Assembly: GCA_963576565.1 (NCBI GenBank)
Contig: OY755047.1
Coordinates: forward strand, 22,761,171-22,825,170
Reading direction: 5' to 3'
Origin: Aspidapion aeneum
Lineage: Eukaryota; Arthropoda; Insecta; Coleoptera; Brentidae
DNA length: 64,000 bases
Part shown: one piece after another, positions 54,432 to 64,000 of the stretch
Numbering within the stretch: position 1 is the stretch's first letter
How the letters are laid out: each line of letters opens with the position of its first letter
Made by a program: the position numbers and the translations under genes
The notes under the pieces: model-generated
Database searches by the model: none
What the model saw: the letters and a program-made list of their open reading frames with translations, nothing else
What the model was told of the DNA's origin: nothing

Positions 54432-54905
54432 TTACCTTCCTAGCCCGCGTAGTAATGGCTAAAGGAGGTATTATTTTCGACGAATTTTTTTTTTTGAGGT
54501 AACGCCGAAAATTTGTTATTTGGGTGTATTTTGAACTACCTTAGCAATATCGTCGTTATGTCTGTCTCTGTGTGTGTGTGTATGTGCATATGTATTTCTG
54601 TTCGCAACACGATAGCTTCGCAACCGCTAAACCGATTTAGCGGTCAGCTGGTTACATTTTGGTCAAAATTCATTTGGGCAAATGACCATTTTTGACAATT
54701 ATTGTTTTTTAAAAGTAACACTTTTTAACAGAACATTACATTAATATGTGGTTTTCAGAATATGATAGACTACATTTTGCTTAATAATTTGTGTTATAAC
54801 CAAAATCTTTGTAGGAGCTGTCATTAAGGCTGATATATCTTGGTTCCACTTGACGTGTGCTAATAGGTTAGCTAGGAAGGTATCAGATCCATTTATTTTC
54901 CCAAT
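54432..54905 (+). repeat. CCTTCCTAGCCCG repeat family, copy 5
   Basis: Plus-strand, somewhat deleted copy from TACCTTCCTAGCCCGCGTAG to GCTAGGAAGGTATCAGATCC. The two ends contain the inverted pair ACCTTCCTAGC / GCTAGGAAGGT. Confidence 0.85.
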
Positions 54906-55317
54906 AGTTTCTTTGCTGTTAGTAATTTCTTTCCCTTTTCAAAAGGTAAAATGCTATTAGGATCGGCGAAAAGGTCATAGTTGTAAAAAAGGAAACAAAA
55001 ACTCGAACGATGTTCGAATTCCCATACAAAATGTGCCTTTTAAGTACTATCTGATCCCTGTAGCTGTATTTTGATCTCCAACTTTCAAGGATCCATCCAA
55101 AACTCGATTGTGTTAAACTTTGTCAAGGGTAAATCCAGCTCTTTTATCTCGTACTTTCCGCTTGAATGAAAACAAAGTTTTAGTTTTGAAGTTGTGTCCC
55201 TTTTAGTCATGTTTTGTATTAAGTAAATACGATTCCGAATATAAACAGTGTTAGAAATGTTCCAAAACTAAATAATAGGAAATTTTTGGAATGTTCATTT
55301 GACACTTGGTTGTAGTA
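54906..55317. other. Nothing recognised
   Basis: AT-rich gap between a dispersed repeat and a LINE 3' end. Confidence 0.5.
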
Positions 55318-56150
55318 GTAGTACTAGCGGTAGTAGTAGTAGTGTGGCGACTAGGCACATGAAGCGCCCTTTTCGCCAACCCCCGGGTATCCCCCCTACT
55401 GCGTCCTTCCTTCGCTAAGGAATCTGGCCGTCTTCTGTACAAAGGCCAGAATATCGGGCCACCTCAGATTCAGAAGGTCTTCCGTCTCAAAGGCTTCCTC
55501 TTCGAATACCTCTCTTCTGGCCTCCTTGTATGCTTCACATGATGAGAGGAAATGCGCCGAGGTCTCGTCCTCGGCCCAACATCGCTGGCACATCGCGTCC
55601 TCCTTCACTCTCATTTTTGCCAGGTGTCTTTGTAGGACGCAGTGTCCGGTTAGGACTCCCACTATGGCTCCCACCTCTCGTCGTGTTCTACTGAGCAGCC
55701 AATCCCTACGGGATTTGCTGTATCCTGTCACATACTCCTTCGTCTGTCTCGCATTTCCTGTGTTGGTCCATTCCCTTTGTATCTCTTTCTGGGTCCACTC
55801 TGTTAGGGCCGATTTCATTTGCCCTCTTGTGAGCCCCAGGAAAGGCTCTGACCCGACGCATTTCTGCCGGGATCCTCCCCTGGCGAGTCCGTCCGCTTTC
55901 TCGTTTCCGGGGACTCCCATGTGGCCTGGGACCCATACACAGTGCTTTCAGCGCAGCTTGACTGTCTGAACAGATGCAGAGGCGTTTTCCTGTTTCGTTC
56001 CTAATTTCTTCCTCCCATGTTACCGCCAGTATAAGTACTAGCAGTAGGGAGGCCGTTTTTGGTGTAGCGACTAAGCACACCCTTTTTGCAATCTCCGATT
56101 TGCTCGCACACCATATACCAAACGGATGCACGTGCCCCTTAGAATACAAG
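55318..56150 (-). pseudogene. LINE 3' fragment with RNase H domain and (CTA)n tail
   Basis: Minus-strand RNase H of a non-LTR retrotransposon. One frame (56149 down to about 55930) has RLCICSDSQAALKAL, with the second catalytic Asp; after a frameshift the next frame (55920-55396) has MGVPGNEKADGLARGGS (the terminal PGH...NExAD block) and continues with the usual Cys-rich tail, LTGHCVLQRHLAKM ... CQRCWAEDETSAHFLSSC. The element ends in a trinucleotide tail of CTA units (minus strand; 55318-55345). The RT and endonuclease are missing, so it is 5'-truncated. Confidence 0.85.
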
Positions 56151-56302
56151 TTTTCTTTCTCTAAGAGGACTTAATTTTGCCTGGCACCTCTTTATAGAGC
56201 TCAGGGATCTTCATACTGCGTACCAAGTATACACAGTGGTTCCACGCTTTTACACCTCTTCCGAAAGGTGGTCCTGCTACATGTTAAACTTGCATCTCTC
56301 TG

Positions 56303-56705
56303 AAGCAGCCCCTAGACGGTCAATATTGTTGATCAATATACCTTGATCAATATGTATGAAGGGTTGTATTGACCGTTTAGGAGAGCTTCAAACATATTGA
56401 CAGCATATTGAAGTATTAGAAATTTGTATTGAAGCGTATTGATGGAAACAATATTGATGCTCATATTGACTTTTATGAGGTTTGTTGAACAATATTTGCA
56501 TAAGTTTTTTTCCAGATCGAAAAGTCAAGTTAACAAAGGCTAAATCTATATGGAAGACCTGTTATTGAAAAAAATACCTAATATAAAAAAAAACTTTTAC
56601 AGCACATTGCAAACTTTCCCAGTCATCGTATTGATAGAACTAGGTATTCAATGTGTAGAGATCAATGCATACTGATCAATAATGTTGACCATCTAGAGGC
56701 TGCTT
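56303..56705. mobile_element. MITE (AAGCAGCCCCTAGACGGTCA)
   Basis: 403 bp; ends AAGCAGCCCCTAGACGGTCA / TGACCATCTAGAGGCTGCTT, with the inverted similarity running on through ATATTGTTGATCA. Confidence 0.82.
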
Positions 56706-56720
56706 AACATCGCTATCATT

Positions 56721-57062
56721 TTAGCAGAACTTGGTTATAGACGATTCCTTTTCAGCGCAGCAGTCGCGGTCGTTATAAGTTGACTTTAGGAAATTTATGC
56801 AGGCGTCATGCTGGTACCGACAATAGCACTTATAACAGGCTCCTTGATTATTAATCCTGGTTCCTCGGTTGGCTGCGTGTCGGCACCTGCATATATTCTC
56901 GATGTTAAAGGGCAATTTATGTTTTGATTGATGAGGACAGTTAAACGCTGAAAAGGAAGTGGCGGCAAGGCGATAATATTTCTTTTTTGTTTTTGCATCG
57001 TTGTTCGAGACGCAAACCTGGTATAGTGATTGCAAATTCAACTGAACGAAGATAAAAGCCAA
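56721..57062 (-). CDS. Unidentified Cys-rich open frame
   Basis: 113 codons on the minus strand, with 12 Cys, most in the last 70 residues: FNCPHQSKHKLPFNIENICR, then ACYKCYCRYQHDACINFL and DRDCCAEKE. A CCTTTTCAG acceptor-like site lies near 56949 in the middle of the frame, so only the second half may be an exon; in that case another frame (ADTQPTEEPGLIIKEP) could be used. The region is unique in the window and richer in GC than its surroundings. No family recognised. It lies upstream of the GTPase exon 52651-52787 on the same strand. Confidence 0.25.
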   Translation of the reverse strand: MAFIFVQLNLQSLYQVCVSNNDAKTKKKYYRLAATSFSAFNCPHQSKHKLPFNIENICRCRHAANRGTRINNQGACYKCYCRYQHDACINFLKSTYNDRDCCAEKESSITKFC

Positions 57063-57490
57063 CTATCGCCATATCCTTTATAGAAAGTAACAGGCGGCGC
57101 GGCGGTAGATATACTCATGAAAATTATTTCATTTAATTATGGCGTAAACTAAAGAAATAAAAATAGATAATAAAACTTTCTATTCCTACACCTACAGGAA
57201 CGACACACACTGATTTTTTGTCGAACTCTGTATACTGCCGACTAAAGAGGTCCCGAAAAGAACACCCCAAAGCAATTAAAAGCGCATCTCAAAAAAATCA
57301 GGTGCCGTCCATCCTGGGGTCGGACGGTCGGAAAACAAATACTTTGTGCTCGGTATGAAAAGAGCCGCGGCTCTTCCCTGTCGGTAAGGTTTAAATTAAA
57401 ACAGGAACATTTTATATGAATTTGGATAACTTTTGAAGGGCAGAATCAAGCAAAATTTCATGAAATTGATAGAACCCCATATAAGAAGGT
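57060..57490 (-). repeat. 430-bp repeat, minus copy of an inverted pair
   Basis: Inverse of 50145-50575, roughly 85% similar by eye. Confidence 0.85.
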
Positions 57491-57942
57491 TCGTCAATTG
57501 ACTTTGCATAAAACATACCTTTTGCAAATGAAGCCGACGATCAAACCACGGTACTACCCTGCCGCTTTTTTGATAACAACTACTATATAATGACATTTAA
57601 CTATTGCTTAATACAACTTCCACGAAATGTCAATAAAGCGTTACAAAAACTCTGCATTTATTTAGACATTAAAAACGTTTAGACGATCTAGTTTCATCGT
57701 TTTGAAAAATCGTGTCAAAACCCCCATAAGGTCAAGGTAATAAAAACAACATTTGGGATAAACTATCATTACATATTCTGTATAAACTTTAATAAAGTGC
57801 ATCTAAATTATTACTGGGAGCAGTTGGTAGTATTAATGTATACGGTAATAAAGTTTTAAATAAAACTTGCTTTATACATGCACGTAACTTTAGAAACATA
57901 GAACAATAAATAAATTTAAGAGAAGCATGAGCAAGAGCTTTT
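57491..57942. other. Nothing recognised
   Basis: AT-rich; no frames or repeats noticed. Confidence 0.5.
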
Positions 57943-57990
57943 CAAACATTTCACCAAATACATTAGAGCATAAATATGGGGCACACCCAT

Positions 57991-59207
57991 TAAGTTAGGT
58001 CGAAAAAGGCCAAAAAAAATTTTTTTTGAAAATTGATTCGGCATAGTTAAAAAAAGTTGTAATGGGTCAAAAACGCTAACGTATATTTTTTTTAATTTTT
58101 AAAAGCATTTCCAGCCGCGCCCCTGGGGGTAAAAGGGGCAGTTTTTTTGTTTTTTAAAACAGCAAAAAAACAGCAACTCAACTAGTCGGTTTGGTGTAAA
58201 ACCGCCATAAGATATGCTGATGATATCGCCTCAATAACAGACAAGAAAGAAGAACTGATAAAAATGCTGGAAGAACTAAAATCATAACAAACACAGATGA
58301 AAATATCACGATCAGAATAAACCCAGAGAAAATAAAACAAGTAGAGGAATATATATACCTGGGACAAATTATTAAACTAAAAAAACAAAACCAAACAGCT
58401 GAAATCAAGAGACGAGTAAAGTTGGCCTGAGCAGCATTCGGTAAATTAAGCTACATATTAAAAAATATCCTCAGTAACTCAAAACGAAAGTGTATAACCA
58501 ATGGATACTTCCTGTCCTTACCTATGGATCCCAGATCTGGACACTTACAAAATCAAACATGGATAAGGTAACAAAAACCCAAAGATCAATGTAAAGCTGA
58601 CAGATAAAAATGAATGGATAAGAAATAAAACAAAAGTAAGGGATGTCAGAGAAGAAGTAGCAAAATTATAATGGAAATTTGCCGGTCATAATACCATATG
58701 TATTGTAAACTAGAGACCTTGGGAAAATAAAAGAAGTAGGGGAAGACCACAAATGAGATGGCGAACGATTTGAAGAAACATGCGGGAACTAGATGGCTGA
58801 ACACGGCGACAGACAGGGAAGAATTGGGGGAGGCCTATATTCAAAGATGGATCGAAGAAGGCTAAATAAAGAGATAGATAGATAATAATGATATATTATA
58901 TCATCTCTTTTCTAAGCGGAAACCTGTATATGTACTTAGGGGAAAGTCCTCAGGGGCGCGGTCAAATATTATAACAATTGTATTTTTTTTTAGTGTTTGT
59001 GTTCCTTAGACACATAAGATACATTTTATAACTATTACAGCCCCTTACTTTAAATTTGAAATTTTGAAATATTTGAGGAGTGGGGGGCGCGGCCAAATTT
59101 ATTATTTTTTAGGAAAAGAAAAAATCATTTATTTTCTTGGCGGATTTTACATATTTTTAGAACTATGACAAAATCAACTTCAAAAAAAAAAATTTCGACC
59201 CAACTTA
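57991..59207 (+). mobile_element. Non-autonomous TIR transposon carrying a LINE fragment (copy 2)
   Basis: 1,217 bp. Ends TAAGTTAGGTCGA / TCGACCCAACTTA; the inverted similarity extends about 60 bp inward with mismatches (GATTxxGxCATAGTT and GCGCCCC blocks on both sides). Flanked by 8-bp duplications ACACCCAT (57983-57990) and ATACCCAT (59208-59215). The related repeat at about 25995 shows the uninterrupted site (GCATACCCGTGCATTC). The interior is a decayed RTE-type reverse transcriptase fragment (58170-58870). No transposase frame is visible. An 8-bp duplication fits hAT-like and some other DDE superfamilies; the superfamily is not assigned. Confidence 0.85.
58170..58870 (+). pseudogene. RTE-type LINE reverse transcriptase fragment (second copy)
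   Basis: Plus-strand remnant of the same LINE segment as 29205-29951. It retains RYADDIASITDKKEELIKML, VEEYIYLGQIIKLKKQ and QTAEIKRRVKLA, interrupted by stops and an internal deletion. It lies inside the TIR element 57991-59207. Confidence 0.85.
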
Positions 59208-59747
59208 ATACCCATGCATTCACACATGCGATGCTTGAAGCCAGGATCCCCATTTAATTCTTAATGTTCCTTTTTCGGGTAGACAGGACTTCGGTTAATG
59301 TACATGCGTCAGTTTTGATGATTTTGGAACGTACTCCGTTACGTTAGTACATTATTTGATAATCCAAAATTAAAGGGTTATGTCTATTTTTTTCCATAAA
59401 CTAGTTGATTAGGTGAAAATTTATCAAATTGTGGATTAAAATTGTAGTTTTTCTAAAATTAATTGTGCAGTTTTATTGTGGACACCATAAAGAGTGTTTA
59501 ATAGCATCTATAAACCACTCCTAACTTTATCAACAAATTATAAAGAAAAGACAAGTACTTAGCTATGGAATGGCACTCCTTTACATCTCCGGGACTTTTT
59601 GCCACAAACCGCATATTTTGTTGAATCATTTCCCATTTTTCACAGAAAAAAACATAATTTTACACGACAAACGCAGAACATTATTATTTATCCTGTAACG
59701 TATTTGCATTTCACAAACGAAATTATGCGATTTTGAAGCATAACCCA

Positions 59748-61428
59748 AGTAACATTATTACCACTCAAGGTTTTATTAATTTGGTTCCTAGGTTATTTAG
59801 AGGGTGCTGTTTTGGGTATGAGGATCAATTTGGCTACATAAAGGTAATTTATATTGCCAATTACCTAAAGGGGCGTTATACAACCAAAAATTGATTTATA
59901 AAGGGAGTATAATAAAACTGATATTCTTTCTGTTCCTTTTAGATACTTTTGGTTTAATTGATTTCTGATTTATAAAGATGGTCTTATAAAACCAAAAAAT
60001 TTAAACTTTGGTCATTTAGTTTTTTTCATTACTTTAGGTCATCACAAAAGTGTTTTATAATAGACCTAAAAGGTTATCTTATATCCTTTTGTTTTTATAG
60101 TTACCAGTAGTTTAAAAGTAAATATGATTAGATAGGCGGCCATATAGAACCTAGTTTCCTTAAGGTTTTTAGGAGTGGTAAATATAAACTTTAGACTTTT
60201 GGTTTTTGCCATTACTTTTAGGCATTTTAAAAAGGTTTTATAGGAAGGCTTAAAGGTAAACTTAATTCTTTTGTATTTATAGTTACCCATAGCTGTATAT
60301 TAAATATTATTTAAATAGGCGGCCATATAAAACCTTGTTTCCTTAAGGGTTCTAACAGAAGTAAGTAAATACTTTCGTGTTTTATTTTTTTTTAGGTATT
60401 TCTTGTAAAAATAATAGATATACCTAGGTACAGATTGGTACCTACCTATTGCAAGAATCATTATTTAAAGCCCAATAATTAATAATTGTTGAGTTTCCGT
60501 CCTCCTGGGTAGGACACCCAGGCCTAGATAAGGCCTGTTTAGACGGCCAATATAAGAGGTTGTCCTCCAACCTGCAGGCAAAACGAATATCATTGCACTG
60601 GCCCTCTCGATTGTGTCAAAATTGCACGATAAAAAACATTCAAAAGTGTTGAATTATACAAACAAATAAAACCAAGTGACCACTATAAAACCATAATGGC
60701 GTATATAAATTTATTTAAAAATATTGTATAGAGAAAATCTAGTCGTTTTAGCAGTGTTTTTTAACAATAATTTTACTTTAATTTTGATTTATGTAAACCA
60801 AACAGACTTTTTTAATGGTGAATAGTGTAAATGATTTTTTTTTAATTTTAAATATTTGTTATTTTGTTATCAAAAAACTATTAAAAAGCATTCTTGAGAT
60901 GGCGCGCTTGTTTTGAGAGCTTTTCAGATACGATTTTATCAGAAAAATAAATCTGGCAGGCAATTTGATCATCAACAAAACGACAAACTCGGTATATTTT
61001 TATGTGATAAAATAATTTTGGGACTCTGACATTTTTGGCAATTTTGTGACCTAAATTATTTTATATAGCCATTGGGAATCTAAAATATCGCCATAGGTTT
61101 TATAGGAAAACTTCTTTACTCTAAAGGTATTATGGTATTCAACAGAATCGCCAGGATACCAAATTACCAAATCTAGTTTTATAATAGGATAGAGGACGTT
61201 TCTGAGTTGCTTTTAGAACCTGGCATAAAAGCTTTAGGCTCTAAAAGGTTCTATAGTGAGTTTAATACATAGGTTGCCACCACCAATTGGGGAGTCCCAT
61301 TCAGGAGGTCTAAGGGGTATATAAGGGCAATGGGAACGTGTAGCGACCAAACATTGAAACTAATGGTTTTAAGGAAAGGCGCTGGCAACCTTTTAGCTTC
61401 TGCTATAAATAAAGAAATGTTACTTGGG
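59748..61428. mobile_element. CCCAAGTAACATT element, 1.7 kb, TIR-bounded
   Basis: Perfect 13-bp ends CCCAAGTAACATT / AATGTTACTTGGG. The left about 340 bp recur at 16402-16750. The interior repeats the motifs AGGTTTTATAG, CCTTGTTTCCTTAAGG and AAAACC in several diverged blocks. No transposase frame seen. Confidence 0.7.
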
Positions 61429-61769
61429 AATGCCTTATTTACTTATGAAATAAGCATAATTTTAGTGTTAAACTTTGGTAATGAATAAAAAGGAAACACA
61501 TAGAAGGTTAACAATAAGTTTGTGCTTAATTTACAAAAATAAAGTAAAAACACGCTTGCTGAGAATTTTATATACTTATTAAATTAGTGGAGAACGACCG
61601 AACTTGTTTGATTTATAAATCACCTACACCCAACATGGACTATTTCTTTAATCTGAGGGCACGGCAGTGCCCGGCCAAGTCCGCGACATAAACTACTGTA
61701 CCATCTTTTCTTGAAACATTTCAGCCCATCAAATACCAAATTGCAAATAATGCAAGGACCTAACACTAT

Positions 61770-62150
61770 AAACAACAAGTGAAATTAAAGATAGAAATAT
61801 AAGAAAAAAGTTTTTTGCTTCGACCGGGACTCGAACCCGGGATCTCTTGCTCTTCAGGCAAACATTCTAAACATTGAACCACCGAAGCCATACATAAATT
61901 TTCGGAAAACTTCCATCTATGCAGGCTGCGGTGTCTTAATATAAGAACGAGAAATTCTCAGGGTATTAACTCGACCAAGTCATCCAGCTGATCTATTTAA
62001 TTTTTCTTTCCCACTGTCAAAGGTATGATAACTCAAATTAGACGTAAAGGATCAACGTCTGCAAGCATGAGTTTTTTTTGTGTTAAAATTTCTGATCGCA
62101 AATGGGCGATTGCCAATATAATTTGGGAATTATATTCACATAAATTATAA
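61770..62150 (-). repeat. Third tRNA-bearing unit
   Basis: Minus-strand copy of the unit at 40180-40560: TATATTGGCAATCGCCCATT, AGACGTTGATCCTTTACGTC, the GAGTTATCATACC leader, the tRNA-like sequence at 61817-61888 and the CTTTTTTCTTAT tail. Confidence 0.85.
61817..61888 (-). tRNA. tRNA-like gene, anticodon position GAA
   Basis: Minus-strand 72-nt cloverleaf: acceptor GCTTCGG/TCGAAGC (one G-U), D arm GGTTCAATGTTTAGAAT, anticodon loop CTGAAGA (GAA, the Phe anticodon), T arm CCGGG-TTCGAGT-CCCGG. A T6 run follows within 15 bases. The body is tRNA-Gly-like and does not match animal tRNA-Phe. Carried in the same repeat unit as 40075-40483. Confidence 0.6.
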
Positions 62151-64000
62151 ACACTAATAAAATCCTACACACTTATTATCCATATTATCCACGGTTATTG
62201 AATTATTCAAAACCCTGTGTATGTCTAAATGTTTATTTTCTTACTGAGTATTATTGTTTAACCGATGCTTTACTATCCTGCCAAATATTAATATTTTTGG
62301 TCGAACGGTTCTCGAGTTATTAATACATGTCACAAAAAAATACGCTTTTCGTTCCACTGTGCGCCGTGGCCGTGGTATTCCGATCTATTATGGGTTCGAG
62401 AGTAGCCCTTTTGGACATTTTTATATATTATTTTGATTGGAATTAGCTGCACTTCTAACCTGTTCAATTTTCTAAAGATAGAGATAAAACATGTGGCCGA
62501 TTCCCAACTTTGGAAAATTCCGAAAGCCATTATACGTGGATTACAGATTCGATGCAATATATATTTCAATATTACTGCGCGATCCGATTGAGATATTGGT
62601 TTTCAAAAATAAACCAGAAAATTGAAACATTTAACTTGAAAATGAAAACAATTACATACTTATATTAAAAATATTTTTTACAAAATATTTAATATATAAG
62701 CTTTGTTTTCATAGCTCTGTTAGGAATCACTTTGAAAACTTGAATATCGATAAGCCGGTTTTAATCAAATTTGACAAAAAATTCTGCGGTACCCGTGGAT
62801 AAAGCAAATATATTTTGATGGGGGTCGGGGCCGGACGAGAGTAATAGAAGGGTTTGGTTCAGTCTGGTTCAGATATTTCAAAAACTGGTAAATTCATAAT
62901 AAACGGCTGCTAGCAATACGAGTTTTTTTTATGTTAGATTAGGAATTATATTTATATTTGTCATAAAGTAAAAGTTTTACAGAGTAACAGTTTTTGAGAT
63001 AAGGGGGCCTTGACCCATGGGTAAATGGGTACGCTGGTAAGGGACGAGTTTTGACTTTATCTGACCTTTGGGATCACACCTGATAACATAGGAATGGGTT
63101 AATCTAGTGATTATCTAAATGGATTTGTTGATCTGGCCATTTAGGAAATCACTACATGAGACAGGGTATATGGAATACCTATTTGGAGCTAGAGCTAGTG
63201 CGGGCACAATGTGGCTCTCTGTAACCGTGGAATAATAACTAAAGTGTTGTTCATACTCGTGTTAGTCTTTTGTTTTTGATTAGTCTTTCTCCTTTGATTA
63301 GTCTTAGCTGTCTTAAACAAAATCGGCTTGTCATACTCGTCTTCTGGCCCTCTTCATAAGTCATTTTCTACACGAAACACAGACAGGAAAGAACAAAAAA
63401 AAACAAAAGGGAAAAAAGAAAAAGAAAAAAAGCTAATAAAATTATGAGGCTATGTTGAGATTTTCTGTCAAAACCATGATTAGTGGCGGTAAATTCAAAA
63501 TTTCGACCGCGCGCTTGCGCTCTTCGGACGCCTGAAAAAAAAACAAAAGCAAAAGTAATGTATGAACACTCTCATAAGAAACAGTGGTTTTCACTTTCTT
63601 ATGACAAGACATACGTATAAACCAAGACAAAAGACTAGATAACAGACAAGTATGAACGATTCATAACTAAGCTGACTTGACTGTCGTTTTACCTGTCAAG
63701 TAAAATGTACAGGCACGTGTGTAGACTCTGCTTTTAACAAAATTGGTCCCTCGAGTCGGATTCGAGGTTTCAAAATAAAAAATTTGCAAGTTAAATATGG
63801 ATCTAGATTTTTTATTCAATTTTTTGCTTCATATTGGGTCCCCAATTAACACCTAGCTATAAAAATGTTTTTTTAAAATTCAGGTCCGTAAATTTTTTCT
63901 TGAAATCTCGGATGTGACTCGACGGACAAAAAATTTGAAAACGTCATTTTATTGACAGAATCAGCTTTCTGTAAAGAAGTTTTGTCAGAATTTAAATATC
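62151..64000. other. No gene supported; one acceptor-like site
   Basis: A strong acceptor-like tract (TTTTTTTTTCAG/GCGTCCGAAGAGCGC, minus strand, near 63532) precedes a short GC-richer stretch with ATG at about 63478. No GTPase P-loop motif follows, so it is not called as an exon. Confidence 0.4.

Larger units (their letters stand above)
57943..59690 (+). repeat. CAAATACGTTAGAGCATAAA repeat, copy 3, split by the TIR element
   Basis: Left piece 57943-57990 and right piece 59208-59690 together match 25971-26440; the LINE-carrying TIR element lies between them. Confidence 0.8.

Noticed and set aside
55526..56174. Plus-strand frames of 147 and 66 codons
   Set aside because: They are antisense to the LINE RNase H domain, which is clearly on the minus strand.
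57987..59211. TTAA target duplication (piggyBac-type) for the LINE-carrying element
   Set aside because: TTAA does flank a shorter reading of the ends, but the second copy lacks it, and the 8-bp ATACCCAT duplication with the empty site at about 25995 explains the flanks better.
63442..63630. First exon of the GTPase gene behind a good acceptor site
   Set aside because: The frame lacks any GxxxxGKS-like P-loop and does not end in a compatible phase-1 donor.

Overview
This is a window of an AT-rich animal genome, almost certainly an insect and plausibly a beetle. The evidence is the mix of mobile elements (Ty3/gypsy LTR, RTE-, jockey- and RNase H-type LINE remnants, mariner and other Tc1-like transposases, many MITEs, a tRNA-headed SINE), the long AT-rich introns and the conserved insect-type small GTPase exons. 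There is no bacterial-style gene organisation. Most longer open frames are antisense or chance frames within repeats.

One host gene is supported. Three short minus-strand exons (52651-52787, 19958-20055, 7535-7646) have clean splice sites and matching phases. Together they encode the middle of a Ras-superfamily GTPase of the RERG/RasL type (DTAGQ and NKND motifs). The two introns are about 32.6 kb and 12.3 kb, so most of the window is intronic sequence of this gene, filled with transposons. The P-loop exon and the C-terminal exon(s) were not found and probably lie beyond the right and left edges.

Layout, left to right: 0-2.5 kb, a dispersed repeat family in broken tandem copies; 2.6-4.5 kb, LINE reverse-transcriptase and RNase H remnants; 7.5 kb, GTPase exon; 8.6-15.7 kb, a dead mariner and nested MITEs, including three of the five copies of a CCTTCCTAGCCCG repeat; 16.4-17.0 kb, the end of a CCCAAGTAACATT element and a SINE; 17.9-19.8 kb, a Tc1/mariner-type element with about 500-bp inverted repeats; 20.0 kb, GTPase exon; 20.2-22.2 kb, nested foldbacks in a possible piggyBac relic; 26.4-27.8 kb, a 513-bp tandem repeat; 28.3-30.1 kb, a terminal-inverted-repeat (TIR) element carrying a captured LINE fragment; 31-41 kb, LINE and mariner remnants, a hAT-like MITE and tRNA-like genes inside a TIR repeat.

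41.7-48.4 kb is a complete, young Ty3/gypsy retrotransposon on the minus strand: 415-bp LTRs, ATAT target duplication, tRNA-Leu primer site, an open 1185-codon pol, and gag broken by one small indel. 48.4-64 kb holds further nested foldbacks, relatives of the 513-bp repeat in palindromic arrangement, GTPase exon 52651-52787, a 3' LINE fragment with an RNase H domain, an unidentified Cys-rich frame, the second LINE-carrying TIR element (with 8-bp target duplication and an identifiable empty site elsewhere in the window), a 1.7-kb CCCAAGTAACATT element and a third tRNA-like copy.

Coordinates of repeats without target duplications are approximate, because they were found by eye from pairwise similarity within the window.
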